NCBI GenBank assembly: GCA_934153655.1
Contig: CAKPFH010000003.1
Location: 1-45,067, forward strand
DNA length: 45,067 nucleotides
Direction: 5' to 3'
From: an uncultured Bacilli bacterium
GTDB lineage: Bacteria > Bacillota_I > Bacilli_A > RF39 > UBA660
Shown here: piece by piece, positions 6,687 to 15,320 of the stretch
Layout: each line of letters starts with the position of its first letter
How positions within the stretch are numbered: the first letter of the stretch is position 1
The notes under the pieces: model-generated
Told to the model about the DNA's origin: nothing
What the model saw: only the letters and a program-made list of their open reading frames with translations
Databases searched by the model: none
Translations under genes and position numbers: made by a program

Positions 6687-8420
6687 TTAATCTCTTATTT
6701 TAATATGAGTTTCACGAAGTTGACTATCAAATACTTCATTAGGACAACCCATCATAGGATCTGATCCGTTTGCACTTAATGGGAATGGTACTACTTCTCT
6801 TATGTTTTCTTCATCTTTTAAAAGCATTAAAATTCTATCCAAGCCAGGTGCCATTCCAGCATGAGGTGGTGCACCATATTTGAAAGCTTCATATAGACTC
6901 GGAAATTTAGAAATTACTACATCTTCACTATAACCTGCAAGTTCAAAAGCCTTTTTAAGAATTTCTCTATCGTGATTACGAACTCCCCCTGAAGCCATTT
7001 CATAACCGTTGCATACAAAGTCATATTGGTAAGCTACTATATCAAATGGATTTTTATTATTTAAAGCATCAAGTCCTCCTTGAGGCATACTAAATGGATT
7101 ATGAGAAAATTCTATATTACCATCATCTCCCATTTCGTAGAATGGAAAATCATTTACAATACAAAATTCATAAACATTTTTATCAATTAAATCTAATTCT
7201 TGACCTAATTTAATACGAAGTTGTCCCATCATCTTAGCACAGTTTTCTTTATTAGCAATAATGAATATTACATCACCTGGTTTTAGATTAAGTTTTTCTT
7301 TTAATTGTTCACGAATTTCCTCATTAAAGAATTTATCAAGACTTGATTTAAAACCTTCATTGGTAATTTTAATATAACCAAGTACACCATTTATTCCTTT
7401 AACATATTCTTCCATTTGTTTATACCAAGAATTTGGTTTATCAAGATTTTCTACTTTAATTCCTCTTATTGTTGTATCTTTAAAAGGAGCAAAATCACTA
7501 TTTTTTAAAATATCAGTTAAATCTTCAATTATTAAAGGATTTCTTAAATCTGGTTTATCAGATCCATATTTTAACATAGCTTCTTTATAAGGAATTCTTC
7601 TAAAGGGGTATGGACTTACTTTTTTATCACTGAAAGTTGTAAATATATCATAGAATACTTTTTCTCCTACTTTATAAACATCTTCATCCGTTGCAAAGCT
7701 CATTTCAAAATCTAATTGATAGAATTCTCCATATAATCTATCACTTCTTGGATCTTCATCACGAAAACAAGGAGCAATTTGAAAATATTTGTTAAAGCCT
7801 GAAACCATTAATAATTGTTTAAATATTTGAGGAGCTTGAGGAAGAGCATAAAACTTTCCTTTAAACTTACGAGATGGAATAATAAAATCTCTGGCTCCTT
7901 CTGGACTAGAAGATGTTACAATTGGAGTTTGAATTTCTGTAAAATCCATACTTTTCATTGTTGTTCTAATAAAATCAATTACCTTACTACGAAATAAAAT
8001 GTTATTATGAACACTTTCATTTCTTAAATCAAGATAACGATATTTTAGTCTTGTATCTTCTAAACTTTCCTTTGATTTACTAATTTCAAACGGTAAGACA
8101 TTAACACATTCCCCTAATACTTCTAAACTAGAAAGTAATACTTCAACTTCTCCGGTTTTCATATTAGGATTAATCATATCATCCGTTCTTCTTCTTACAA
8201 CACCTGTAATCGTTATTGTACTTTCCTTTGTAATATTTGCATATTTTTCTACATCTTCACTTATTAATTGAACAATTCCTGTTTCATCTCTTAAAGTAAT
8301 AAAAACTAAACTACCTAAATTACGAATTGAATTAACCCAACCAGCAAGTTTTAAAGTTTTTCCAACATATTCTGTTGAAACCTCCCCACAATAAATATCT
8401 CTATAAATGTTACCTTTCAT
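6687..8420 (-). CDS. aspS: Aspartyl-tRNA synthetase
   Basis: Class II synthetase charging tRNA-Asp. At 577 residues it has the OB-fold anticodon domain (LAGWVNSIRNLGSLVFITLRD, about 24-45), the catalytic core with motif 2 FRDEDPRSDR and motif 3 GLDRILMLL, and a bacterial GAD insert. The ATG at 8420 follows GGAGG. A T-box leader lies immediately upstream (8433-8625) and rdgB follows without a gap. Confidence 0.97.
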   Translation of the reverse strand: MKGNIYRDIYCGEVSTEYVGKTLKLAGWVNSIRNLGSLVFITLRDETGIVQLISEDVEKYANITKESTITITGVVRRRTDDMINPNMKTGEVEVLLSSLEVLGECVNVLPFEISKSKESLEDTRLKYRYLDLRNESVHNNILFRSKVIDFIRTTMKSMDFTEIQTPIVTSSSPEGARDFIIPSRKFKGKFYALPQAPQIFKQLLMVSGFNKYFQIAPCFRDEDPRSDRLYGEFYQLDFEMSFATDEDVYKVGEKVFYDIFTTFSDKKVSPYPFRRIPYKEAMLKYGSDKPDLRNPLIIEDLTDILKNSDFAPFKDTTIRGIKVENLDKPNSWYKQMEEYVKGINGVLGYIKITNEGFKSSLDKFFNEEIREQLKEKLNLKPGDVIFIIANKENCAKMMGQLRIKLGQELDLIDKNVYEFCIVNDFPFYEMGDDGNIEFSHNPFSMPQGGLDALNNKNPFDIVAYQYDFVCNGYEMASGGVRNHDREILKKAFELAGYSEDVVISKFPSLYEAFKYGAPPHAGMAPGLDRILMLLKDEENIREVVPFPLSANGSDPMMGCPNEVFDSQLRETHIKIRD

Positions 8421-8432
8421 ATTTCCTCCTAT

Positions 8433-8625
8433 AAAAAAACTCTAAGTATAAGGACGAAAATCTCGTGGTACCACCTTATTTCTTAGAGTAATCTAACTTA
8501 TTTGTTATAACGCACAACCGTTTTGCTAAAGTTTAATGTCTTCATATTCCTATTCTATTAGTTTCCACCAACCACTAACTCTCTAAAAGAAATCAAAATA
8601 CTACTCCTTTAAACAACAAATATAT
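8433..8625 (-). promoter_or_regulatory. T-box riboswitch leader of aspS (specifier GAC)
   Basis: The minus-strand leader has the stem I features (AGAGAGTTAGTGG and GGTGGAAACTAA), a GAC triplet at 8538-8540 in the expected specifier position (Asp codon), the T-box core AAGGTGGTACCACGAG (8462-8477) and a terminator whose outer stem CTCTAAG/CTTAGAG (8440-8446 with 8482-8488) is followed by a T-run at 8433-8439. Uncharged tRNA-Asp would favour the antiterminator and allow aspS-rdgB expression. Confidence 0.92.
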
Positions 8626-8629
8626 CTAT

Positions 8630-8658
8630 ATCTTAGTTTAAACAACCAAATTTGTCAA
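8630..8658 (-). promoter_or_regulatory. aspS T-box promoter
   Basis: On the minus strand a consensus -35 TTGACA (8653-8658) and a -10 TAAGAT (8630-8635) are separated by 17 bases, placing transcription start just upstream of the T-box stem I. Confidence 0.85.
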
Positions 8659-8720
8659 GTTTTTAAAACACTTTTTTGAAGAAAAGCATAATTATAAGTG
8701 AATTATTATTAAAAAAATTG

Positions 8721-10196
8721 CTATAAAACAATAGCAATTAAATTACCTGAACCACGATTAACTATTTTAGTTAAAGTTTGTTGAAGTTTAAATCTAATAT
8801 TTTCAGGCATCATATTTATTTTAGATTGTATTCCTTCTTGAACAATAACATCTAGGCTTCTACCAAATATTTCACTTTTCCAAATACTAGCTGGACTTGT
8901 TTCGTAATCTTTCATTAAATGATTGATTAATTCTCGACTTTGAAGTTCTGATCCTATAATTGGTTCAAAAGTTGAATTAACATCTACTCTTATCATATGA
9001 ATTGATGGAGCCGTTGCTTTTAATTTAACTCCGAAACGAGTTCCTTGTTTTGTTATTTCAGGATTAGTTAATTTCATATCTGATAAAGTTGGAGTTGCTA
9101 CTCCATAACCAGTTTGTTTAACCATTTTAAGAGCATATTTAACTTGATCATACTCCATTTTGGCTTCACTGTACTCTTGAAATAACTTAAGTAAATCTTT
9201 TTTGTTGGAAACATCAATATTAATTATTTCATGTAAAACCTTATTATACAAATCATTTGGAGCCTCTAAAGTTATTATTACTTCACCTGTTGCTGGATCA
9301 ACACTTGATAAATATGCTTTTTCAATTTCTTCTTTTTCTTTAAAATGTTTAGTTATATCTTCAACACTTCTTAATTTATCAATTTCAACAACACTTTCTT
9401 TAATGGAATTTATATATACTTGTTTAACCGGATGACTTGGATTTAAAACAGCAATCCAATCTGGTAATTTTACTTTTACTTCTAATATTGGAAATTCATA
9501 TAAAGCTTCTCTTAAAATATCAATCATGTCATGCTCCGTCATGGTTTCAACACTTAAAGGCATAACTGGAACATCATATTTTTCTTTTAATTCGGATGCT
9601 AATCTAATTGTATCAGGTAGCATTGGATGGGTTGTATTCATAATAACTATAAAAGGTTTATTAATTTCTTTTAATTCTTGAATTACTCTTTCTTCAGCAT
9701 CTACGTAGTCATTTCTTTCAAATTCTCCAATTGATCCATCGGTTGTCATGACAATACCAATGGTTGAATGTTCTTTAATGACTTTTTCAGTTCCAATTTC
9801 AGCTGCTTCACTAAAAGGAATTGTTTCATCATACCAAGGAGTTTTAACCATCCTTGGACCATTTTCATCTTCTATACCCTTAGCATTTTTAATAATATAC
9901 CCAACACAATCAATTAATCTAATTTTGCAAGAAAAATCATCAACATTAATACTAATAGCATTATTAGGAACAAATTTAGGTTCGGTTGTCATAACTGTTT
10001 TTCCAGCTGCACTTTGAGGTATTTCATCTAAACATCTTTTCTTTTCAAATTCATCTGGAATATTTGGAATAATTAAAGTTTCAACCATTTTTTTAATAAA
10101 CGTACTTTTACCTGTTCTAACTCCTCCTACTACTCCAAGATAAATATCTCCACCCGTTCTTTGACCTATATTTTTAATTATTTCATTTTTATCCAT
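8721..10196 (-). CDS. spoIVA: Stage IV sporulation protein A (spore coat morphogenetic ATPase)
   Basis: SpoIVA hydrolyses ATP to polymerise over the forespore and anchor the coat basement layer. The 491-residue length matches the family. The N-terminus has DIYLGVVGGVRTGKSTFIKK with the Walker A loop GGVRTGKST, followed by SAAGKTVMTTEPKF, VDDFSCKIRLIDCVGY, the long middle region and the conserved C-terminus ending GSGNLIAIVL. The ATG at 10196 is preferred over a GTG two codons earlier; the ribosome binding site GTGAG is weak. It indicates an endospore-forming ancestor or lifestyle in a compact genome. Confidence 0.95.
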   Translation of the reverse strand: MDKNEIIKNIGQRTGGDIYLGVVGGVRTGKSTFIKKMVETLIIPNIPDEFEKKRCLDEIPQSAAGKTVMTTEPKFVPNNAISINVDDFSCKIRLIDCVGYIIKNAKGIEDENGPRMVKTPWYDETIPFSEAAEIGTEKVIKEHSTIGIVMTTDGSIGEFERNDYVDAEERVIQELKEINKPFIVIMNTTHPMLPDTIRLASELKEKYDVPVMPLSVETMTEHDMIDILREALYEFPILEVKVKLPDWIAVLNPSHPVKQVYINSIKESVVEIDKLRSVEDITKHFKEKEEIEKAYLSSVDPATGEVIITLEAPNDLYNKVLHEIINIDVSNKKDLLKLFQEYSEAKMEYDQVKYALKMVKQTGYGVATPTLSDMKLTNPEITKQGTRFGVKLKATAPSIHMIRVDVNSTFEPIIGSELQSRELINHLMKDYETSPASIWKSEIFGRSLDVIVQEGIQSKINMMPENIRFKLQQTLTKIVNRGSGNLIAIVL

Positions 10197-10290
10197 AAAC
10201 ACTCACTTTCTATTCATTAAAGAATATGTGAAGAAAGAATACTTAGAACTATTTTTTATCTAACTAATATGTTAATTTTATTTATATTAA

Positions 10291-10320
10291 AAGAAAGAAT
10301 TATTTTTTTAATTCTTTCTT
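10291..10320 (-). terminator. Terminator overlapping the end of fic
   Basis: A perfect 12-bp inverted repeat (10291-10302 with 10309-10320, six-base loop) spans the last codons and stop of fic and is followed on the minus strand by TTTTAATAT. It would end the small-ORF/fic transcript. Confidence 0.75.
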
Positions 10321-10890
10321 AGGTTCAACTAAAGCATTATTAATTTCATAAGCAAGTAAACTAGGATATGTATAACTATCAGTTATTCCAAGTAAAAAGT
10401 TTCGTTTATTGATTTTACTATAATCCAAAATTAAATTATATTTATACATGGTATATTCTCTTAAAAACTCTCTTATGGCTCTTCCATTTCCTTCTCTGAA
10501 AGGATGAATATAAATAAGTTCTCGGTAAAACTCCCCTAAAGTTCTAGCAATTGTAAATTTATTATTTACTACTTCCATACTATTATATTTATTTATTACT
10601 TTAGAAAGTTCTTCTTCAATTAAATTAAAATCTAAAAAGGAACTATCTTGTTTAAACATATTTACTAAACGATACTCTCCAGCAAAATAATAAACATCAT
10701 CAAATAAATATTTATGTATAAAAGCTAAATAAGAAGCACTTGGACTAAACTCATATTCTTTTAAAATAAAATTAGTTAATTTCTTAAGAACAATTACTTG
10801 TTCTTCTTTAATTAATAAATCTATGTCTGTTATTCCTAATTTATTTTTTAAAGTTTTAGTTCCATCTATAAAATAATCATCAAAATTCAT
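10300..10890 (-). CDS. Fic-domain protein (AMPylating toxin-type enzyme)
   Basis: Fic enzymes transfer AMP or related groups to Ser/Thr/Tyr of target proteins. The protein is 196 residues from the ATG at 10890 (AGGGGTG upstream); a GTG three codons earlier lies in the ribosome binding site. The complete active motif HPFREGNGRAIR is present, with catalytic His and both Arg. Upstream YYFAGEYR is the Fic flap region. I do not see a clear SxxxE(G/N) inhibitory helix in this chain, so regulation may be in trans. A 43-residue ORF ends 11 bases upstream and may be its antitoxin-like partner. Confidence 0.9.
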   Translation of the reverse strand: MNFDDYFIDGTKTLKNKLGITDIDLLIKEEQVIVLKKLTNFILKEYEFSPSASYLAFIHKYLFDDVYYFAGEYRLVNMFKQDSSFLDFNLIEEELSKVINKYNSMEVVNNKFTIARTLGEFYRELIYIHPFREGNGRAIREFLREYTMYKYNLILDYSKINKRNFLLGITDSYTYPSLLAYEINNALVEPKKELKK

Positions 10891-10901
10891 GTAAAACACC
10901 C

Positions 10902-11033
10902 CTACTTTTTCTTACTTAAACAAAGTTTTTTAATTTCTTCATAAGAATAATTAAAATCACTTTCTAAAGAAATATTACTATAAGCTATTTTTAAAGCTTC
11001 TAATATTTTAATTTTTAATTCTACTTCATCCAT
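10902..11033 (-). CDS. Small ORF upstream of fic, possible antitoxin
   Basis: A 43-residue acidic-to-basic peptide beginning MDEVELKIKILEALKIAY from the ATG at 11033. It is helical in character and placed where class I Fic toxins have their small antitoxin. However, the inhibitory motif SxxxE(G/N) is not present, and no strong ribosome binding site is visible. It shares a transcript direction and close spacing with fic. The toxin-antitoxin role is an inference from position only. Confidence 0.45.
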   Translation of the reverse strand: MDEVELKIKILEALKIAYSNISLESDFNYSYEEIKKLCLSKKK

Positions 11034-11098
11034 ACTACATCAAATTAAGTATATCAAATAAAATTAATAATTTAAATAATTAAGTAAAATATTTACAT

Positions 11099-11527
11099 TT
11101 ATTCTACAACTAAATGAATATCAGTTAAAAAGAAATAATCTCCGTTGATAAAATCACAAACAAATAAATTACTATTATATTCACTTAAAAAGTTTAAAAA
11201 ACTTGAATAGGTAGAATTAGAATCTAATACTAAATGACTTTTTTTAACTTTTAAAATACTTACTTCATCTTTATATAAATTATTAATTACATGTTCATTA
11301 TCAATTTTTGTATATACAAGATCATTATGCATTTTTAAATATAATTTGCTATTTAAATTTAAAGTATCATAGGTAGCACATATTTGTTTAAATAAATTAT
11401 ATGCATATACTAATTCACTTTCTTTAGTTTCTTTAATACTTAATAGTATTTTGTATAAATTATCTTGATTATCTTTATAAAGAGTTAGTAATTCTTTTCT
11501 AATATTAAATATATAAAATCTTCTCAT
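11099..11527 (-). CDS. SirA-like sporulation inhibitor of replication
   Basis: A 142-residue protein starting MRRFYIFNIRKELLTLYKDN. The opening (aromatic pair, then short beta strand and helix), the length and the C-terminal CDFINGDYFFL stretch resemble SirA, which binds DnaA domain I and blocks re-replication during sporulation in Bacillus. Similarity is by eye and low. The presence of spoIVA nearby makes a sporulation role plausible. The ATG at 11527 has GGTGAT upstream. It precedes fic on the same strand and follows efp, with separate spacing of about 80-110 bases on each side. Confidence 0.5.
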   Translation of the reverse strand: MRRFYIFNIRKELLTLYKDNQDNLYKILLSIKETKESELVYAYNLFKQICATYDTLNLNSKLYLKMHNDLVYTKIDNEHVINNLYKDEVSILKVKKSHLVLDSNSTYSSFLNFLSEYNSNLFVCDFINGDYFFLTDIHLVVE

Positions 11528-11605
11528 TTATTATCACCAAGTATAATATAACAAATTAGTTTTAAAAAAATTGTCGAATTTAAAAATTAAAATAAAAAAA
11601 AGAAA

Positions 11606-12163
11606 TTATGCACGAGATACATATTTTCCATCTTTACTAGAAACTAAAACTATTTCATCTTGATCTATAAACATTGGAACCTTTATAACTAAACCGGTTT
11701 CAAGTTCAGCATCTTTCATAGCAGTTGAAGTTGTATTACCTTTAACACCAGGTTCTGTATGAACTACTTTCATAGCTATTTTATCAGGTAAATTCATACC
11801 TAACATTTCACCTTCAAAGAACATGATATCAACTTCTAAATTTTCTTTTAATAATTTAGCATCATCACCAATAACACTTTTGTTAAGTTCAATTTGTTCA
11901 TAAGTATTCATATCCATAAATGTATAGTTATCATTCATACTATATAAAAATTGCATTGGTTTCTTTTCAATTCTAGCTTGTTCTACTTTAGTTCCAGCAT
12001 TAAATCTTTCTTCTATAATAGAACCTGTTCTTAAATTTTTAAGTTTAGCCGTAACAAAGGCAGCTCCTTTACCTGGTTTTACATGACCAAGTTCTAAAAC
12101 TGTATAAATGTTTCCATCCATACCAATTGTCATTGCTACTTTTAAATCATTTACGTTAATCAT
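11606..12163 (-). CDS. efp: Elongation factor P
   Basis: EF-P rescues ribosomes stalled on polyproline. At 185 residues it has the three-barrel family layout: N-terminal KOW-like domain with the tip loop VKPGKGAAF carrying Lys32 (the modified residue), the central OB domain (QFLYSMNDNYTFMDMNTYEQ) and the C-terminal signature VKGNTTSTAMKDAELETG. It lies 18 bases downstream of rpmG and is probably co-transcribed. Confidence 0.97.
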   Translation of the reverse strand: MINVNDLKVAMTIGMDGNIYTVLELGHVKPGKGAAFVTAKLKNLRTGSIIEERFNAGTKVEQARIEKKPMQFLYSMNDNYTFMDMNTYEQIELNKSVIGDDAKLLKENLEVDIMFFEGEMLGMNLPDKIAMKVVHTEPGVKGNTTSTAMKDAELETGLVIKVPMFIDQDEIVLVSSKDGKYVSRA

Positions 12164-12181
12164 AATATCATTCCTATCTTA

Positions 12182-12346
12182 TTATTTTTTTTCTTTATGA
12201 ATAGTATGTTTTTGACATTTACTACAATATTTTTTTAATTCTAAACGATCGGTTGTATTCTTAATATTTTTTTCAGTACGATAATTTTCTTCATTACATT
12301 CTGTACATACTAAAGTCTTTCTTTGTCTATTCCCAAGTTTTGCCAT
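12182..12346 (-). CDS. rpmG: 50S ribosomal protein L33
   Basis: A 54-residue protein from the ATG at 12346 with GGAGGGATTATA upstream; a start 20 codons earlier would run through the ribosome binding site. It has the L33 pattern [19 protein letters not shown], then [18 protein letters not shown], keeping both CxxC pairs, i.e. the zinc-binding version of L33. It leads the rpmG-efp unit. Confidence 0.95.
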   Translation of the reverse strand: MAKLGNRQRKTLVCTECNEENYRTEKNIKNTTDRLELKKYCSKCQKHTIHKEKK

Positions 12347-12453
12347 TATAATCCCTCCGTTTCCTTTAACTCTTTGTATTATAGCAAAGAATTTAAAATT
12401 ATACAAGGCATTTTCATAGTTTTTTTACACTTTAAATTAGTTTTTTTGAAAAT

Positions 12454-12482
12454 TTGAATAATATATTTATTTATTGTATAAT
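12454..12482 (+). promoter_or_regulatory. tmcAL promoter
   Basis: TTGAAT (12454-12459) and TATAAT (12477-12482) are 17 bases apart. Transcription would begin about 12489, only some ten bases before the start codon, which rules out the upstream in-frame start codons of tmcAL. Confidence 0.75.
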
Positions 12483-12498
12483 GTTTTTGGTGATGTTA

Positions 12499-13638
12499 AT
12501 GGATAAAATTGGAATTATTTGTGAGTATAATCCTTTTCACAATGGACATATTTATCATTTAGAAAAAATAAGAGAAATGTTTCCTGATAGTTTTATTACT
12601 TTAGTTTTAAGTTCAAGTTTTACACAAAGAGGTGAATTTTCTTATCTTACTAAATGGGATAAAACAAGAATTGCTTTAGAATATAAAGTTGATTTAGTAA
12701 TTGAACTCCCCTTTATCTTTGCAACTCAATCAGCTGATACTTTTGCTTATTATGGTGTTAGTATTTTAGAAAAACTTAAAATGGATTATTTAATCTTTGG
12801 TTCAGAAACTGATGATGTTGATGTTTTAAAAATTTTAGTTTCCACGATGTTATTTAATAAAGAATATGATACTTTAGTTAAAAAATATTTAGATCTTGGT
12901 AATAACTACCCTAAAAGTACTATGAAAGCTTTATATAATTTAACTAATATAGAAATTAATAATTCCAATGATTTACTAGGTCTTTCTTATATAAAAGTAA
13001 TCATGCAAAACAATTATCAAATAAAACCCCTTACAATTAAAAGAACAAATGATTATTTAGCAAAAGAAATAACTTCTACTATCACCAGTGCCACTAGTAT
13101 AAGAGAAAATTATTTAAAAAGAAATAATATAGATAATACTATTCCTGAAATTACTAAAGAAAAACTTAAAATGGATTATACTTACTTAGATAATTATTAT
13201 TATTTATTAAAATATAAATTAATAAGTGAAATTGATACCTTAGATAAATATTTAGATGTAGTTGAAGGAATCGATATAAGAATTAAAAAATTTATTTTAG
13301 TTAGTAATACTTATCAAGAATTAATTGATAATATTAAAACTAAAAGATTTACTTATAATAAGTTAAATAGAATGTTTTTACATATATTATTTAATATTAA
13401 AAAGGATCAAAAATATAATATTAATTATATAAGAGTACTTGGTTTTAATTTAAAAGGAAGACTTTATTTAAAAACTATTAAAGATGATTTAGATACTTTA
13501 ATTATTACCAATTATAAAGATATAGATGATGAAGTACTTAAAATTGAAAGAAGAATAACCATTCTTTATTTACAAATTATTAAAAGAGAAGATTTAATAA
13601 AAGAAGAATTAAAATCTATTCCTATTAAGATTAATTAA
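12499..13638 (+). CDS. tmcAL: tRNA(Met) cytidine acetate ligase (YlbM/TmcAL)
   Basis: TmcAL makes N4-acetylcytidine at the wobble base of elongator tRNA-Met from acetate and ATP. The protein is about 379 residues from the ATG at 12499 (GGTGATG upstream). The N-terminus MDKIGIICEYNPFHNGHIYHL holds the nucleotidyltransferase HxGH motif (HNGH), followed by VLSSSFTQRGEFSYLTKWDKTRIAL and ELPFIFATQSAD as in the family. An N-terminally longer reading from 12454 begins inside the promoter and is rejected. It converges on the 554-aa unknown gene, with 11 bases between stops. Confidence 0.93.
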   Translation: MDKIGIICEYNPFHNGHIYHLEKIREMFPDSFITLVLSSSFTQRGEFSYLTKWDKTRIALEYKVDLVIELPFIFATQSADTFAYYGVSILEKLKMDYLIFGSETDDVDVLKILVSTMLFNKEYDTLVKKYLDLGNNYPKSTMKALYNLTNIEINNSNDLLGLSYIKVIMQNNYQIKPLTIKRTNDYLAKEITSTITSATSIRENYLKRNNIDNTIPEITKEKLKMDYTYLDNYYYLLKYKLISEIDTLDKYLDVVEGIDIRIKKFILVSNTYQELIDNIKTKRFTYNKLNRMFLHILFNIKKDQKYNINYIRVLGFNLKGRLYLKTIKDDLDTLIITNYKDIDDEVLKIERRITILYLQIIKREDLIKEELKSIPIKIN

Positions 13639-13649
13639 TTCTTCTTTTT

Positions 13650-15314
13650 TTATAGTTTTTTTCCTTGATAAGTATCTTCGGTTAAATTAAAAGTTGCATC
13701 TCGGTAATCAATTGTTTGAGGAGTATAATACATATCACTTCTTATTTGACTAGCGGTTAAATCAGAATCATATTTTTTATATTTGCTTTTATCAATTAAA
13801 ACAATTGGAATATTTAAAGATTTACTAGCTTCTAAAGACTTAGGATCAATGGTATCAAAACATATAACATATGATGGAGTTACTCTTTTATACTTTTGTT
13901 TATCTACAACATCATTTATTATTTGTATTTCATTAGGATATTTATTTGCTATTAAAAAATCAACATCTCTTATTCTACTAACAAAATCACTTGAACCAAC
14001 CTCTTCATTACTATAAGCATCTTGTTCATATACATGCATAATATGATTAGATGAAATATTCGTATAACCAAATACTAAAGAATCTGGAAAGAAAACATTT
14101 AAATTATCTTGATTAATTAAGGTATAACAATTTCTTTTATAATTATTTATATCTCTTTGAACTTCATATAAACAACTTAATAAAATAACAAATGGTTCTC
14201 CTTTTAATTCATAGACATCTTGTTTATATTTTTCACTTAACTCTTTATTTTTAAGACCTTGATTACTTTTAATATCAAAAGTAGAATTTAACATTTCTTG
14301 ATAAGAAACATCTTTTAATTTTCTTAAATCATCATAGAAAAACTCTTTAACATTTTTATTTTTATATTCTAAATAAAATTTAACTAAATCAAGATTAGAA
14401 TTAAATATCTCCATAATATTTTTATAAAATATTAAATGTTCCTTAGAAATAAGATTAACTTTTTCATTATAAGTAAATAATTCTTCAAGGTTTAAACAAA
14501 CATTTCGTAAATTATCTCCAAACAAATTTTGAATTATTAAATTAACTAAAACTTTCTTATTAATATCAATACTTTTATTATCTTTTTTATACTTTTCTAA
14601 AAAGAAATAAGCTAAACTATTTTCTTTAAGATTAAATTTATTATCTTTATAACTTGTAATAATAGTATCAAACATATCATATTCTAGTTTCTCTAAATAA
14701 CTAGTATCAACATAACTAGCTATTTTTGAAATATTACCATTCATTCTTGTTATATCAGAATCCATTATTTCATTTAAAAAGAAAGTCTTGGTTTGATAAT
14801 ATTTACTTGGAAGAGGTATTCCTACACTTAAAAAATTAAAAGCTTCTTTTGTTGTAAAATAAATATTTTCAGTTTCTATATATGGTATAATTACCTCGTC
14901 TTTAAAAACCTTAAGAAGTTTCTTTTTAAAAGAAAGTTTAATATTTAAATTTAAAAATTTTCTTTGATTTTCTTTATCTTTAATACAATTAAATACTAAA
15001 ATATAAAGATTATCATAATTGGTATTATTTTCATCTAGTAATAATATTAAAGAAGATAAAAAGTCATAGCTAAAAGAAATTTTATAATAATTTATCACAT
15101 CACCATCTAAAAAAGTTTGTAAAAGATTAGAATTAGTAAATATTAAGTTTTCAAATTCAGTTTGATTATTTCGAATTAGATAAACAAAAATATTATAAAA
15201 TTTATATGCATCTATTTTTCTTAAATCTAAAAATTCTTTATCAGTTAAATATTTAATTTGATCTTCTTTACTACTATTTTGAATTTTTTTATATAATTCT
15301 TCAAATGAATTCAT
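13650..15314 (-). CDS. Uncharacterised 554-aa cytosolic protein
   Basis: I do not recognise a named family. The chain is mainly helical, Lys/Asn/Leu-rich, without signal peptide or membrane segments. The last 150 residues look like a distinct alpha/beta domain: RVTPSYVICFDTIDPKSL, then ASKSLNIPIVLIDKSKY, a pattern in which a conserved Asp-containing strand is followed by an IPIVLID strand, as in nucleotide- or phosphate-binding folds. Start at the ATG 15314 is six bases from the stop of the tyrosine recombinase gene upstream, so the two are probably one transcript. No transposon marks. Confidence 0.7.
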   Translation of the reverse strand: MNSFEELYKKIQNSSKEDQIKYLTDKEFLDLRKIDAYKFYNIFVYLIRNNQTEFENLIFTNSNLLQTFLDGDVINYYKISFSYDFLSSLILLLDENNTNYDNLYILVFNCIKDKENQRKFLNLNIKLSFKKKLLKVFKDEVIIPYIETENIYFTTKEAFNFLSVGIPLPSKYYQTKTFFLNEIMDSDITRMNGNISKIASYVDTSYLEKLEYDMFDTIITSYKDNKFNLKENSLAYFFLEKYKKDNKSIDINKKVLVNLIIQNLFGDNLRNVCLNLEELFTYNEKVNLISKEHLIFYKNIMEIFNSNLDLVKFYLEYKNKNVKEFFYDDLRKLKDVSYQEMLNSTFDIKSNQGLKNKELSEKYKQDVYELKGEPFVILLSCLYEVQRDINNYKRNCYTLINQDNLNVFFPDSLVFGYTNISSNHIMHVYEQDAYSNEEVGSSDFVSRIRDVDFLIANKYPNEIQIINDVVDKQKYKRVTPSYVICFDTIDPKSLEASKSLNIPIVLIDKSKYKKYDSDLTASQIRSDMYYTPQTIDYRDATFNLTEDTYQGKKL

Positions 15315-15320
15315 AAATAC

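Noticed and set aside
12454..12498. N-terminal extension of TmcAL
   Set aside because: These codons overlap the -35 and -10 boxes; the family N-terminus begins at the ATG at 12499.
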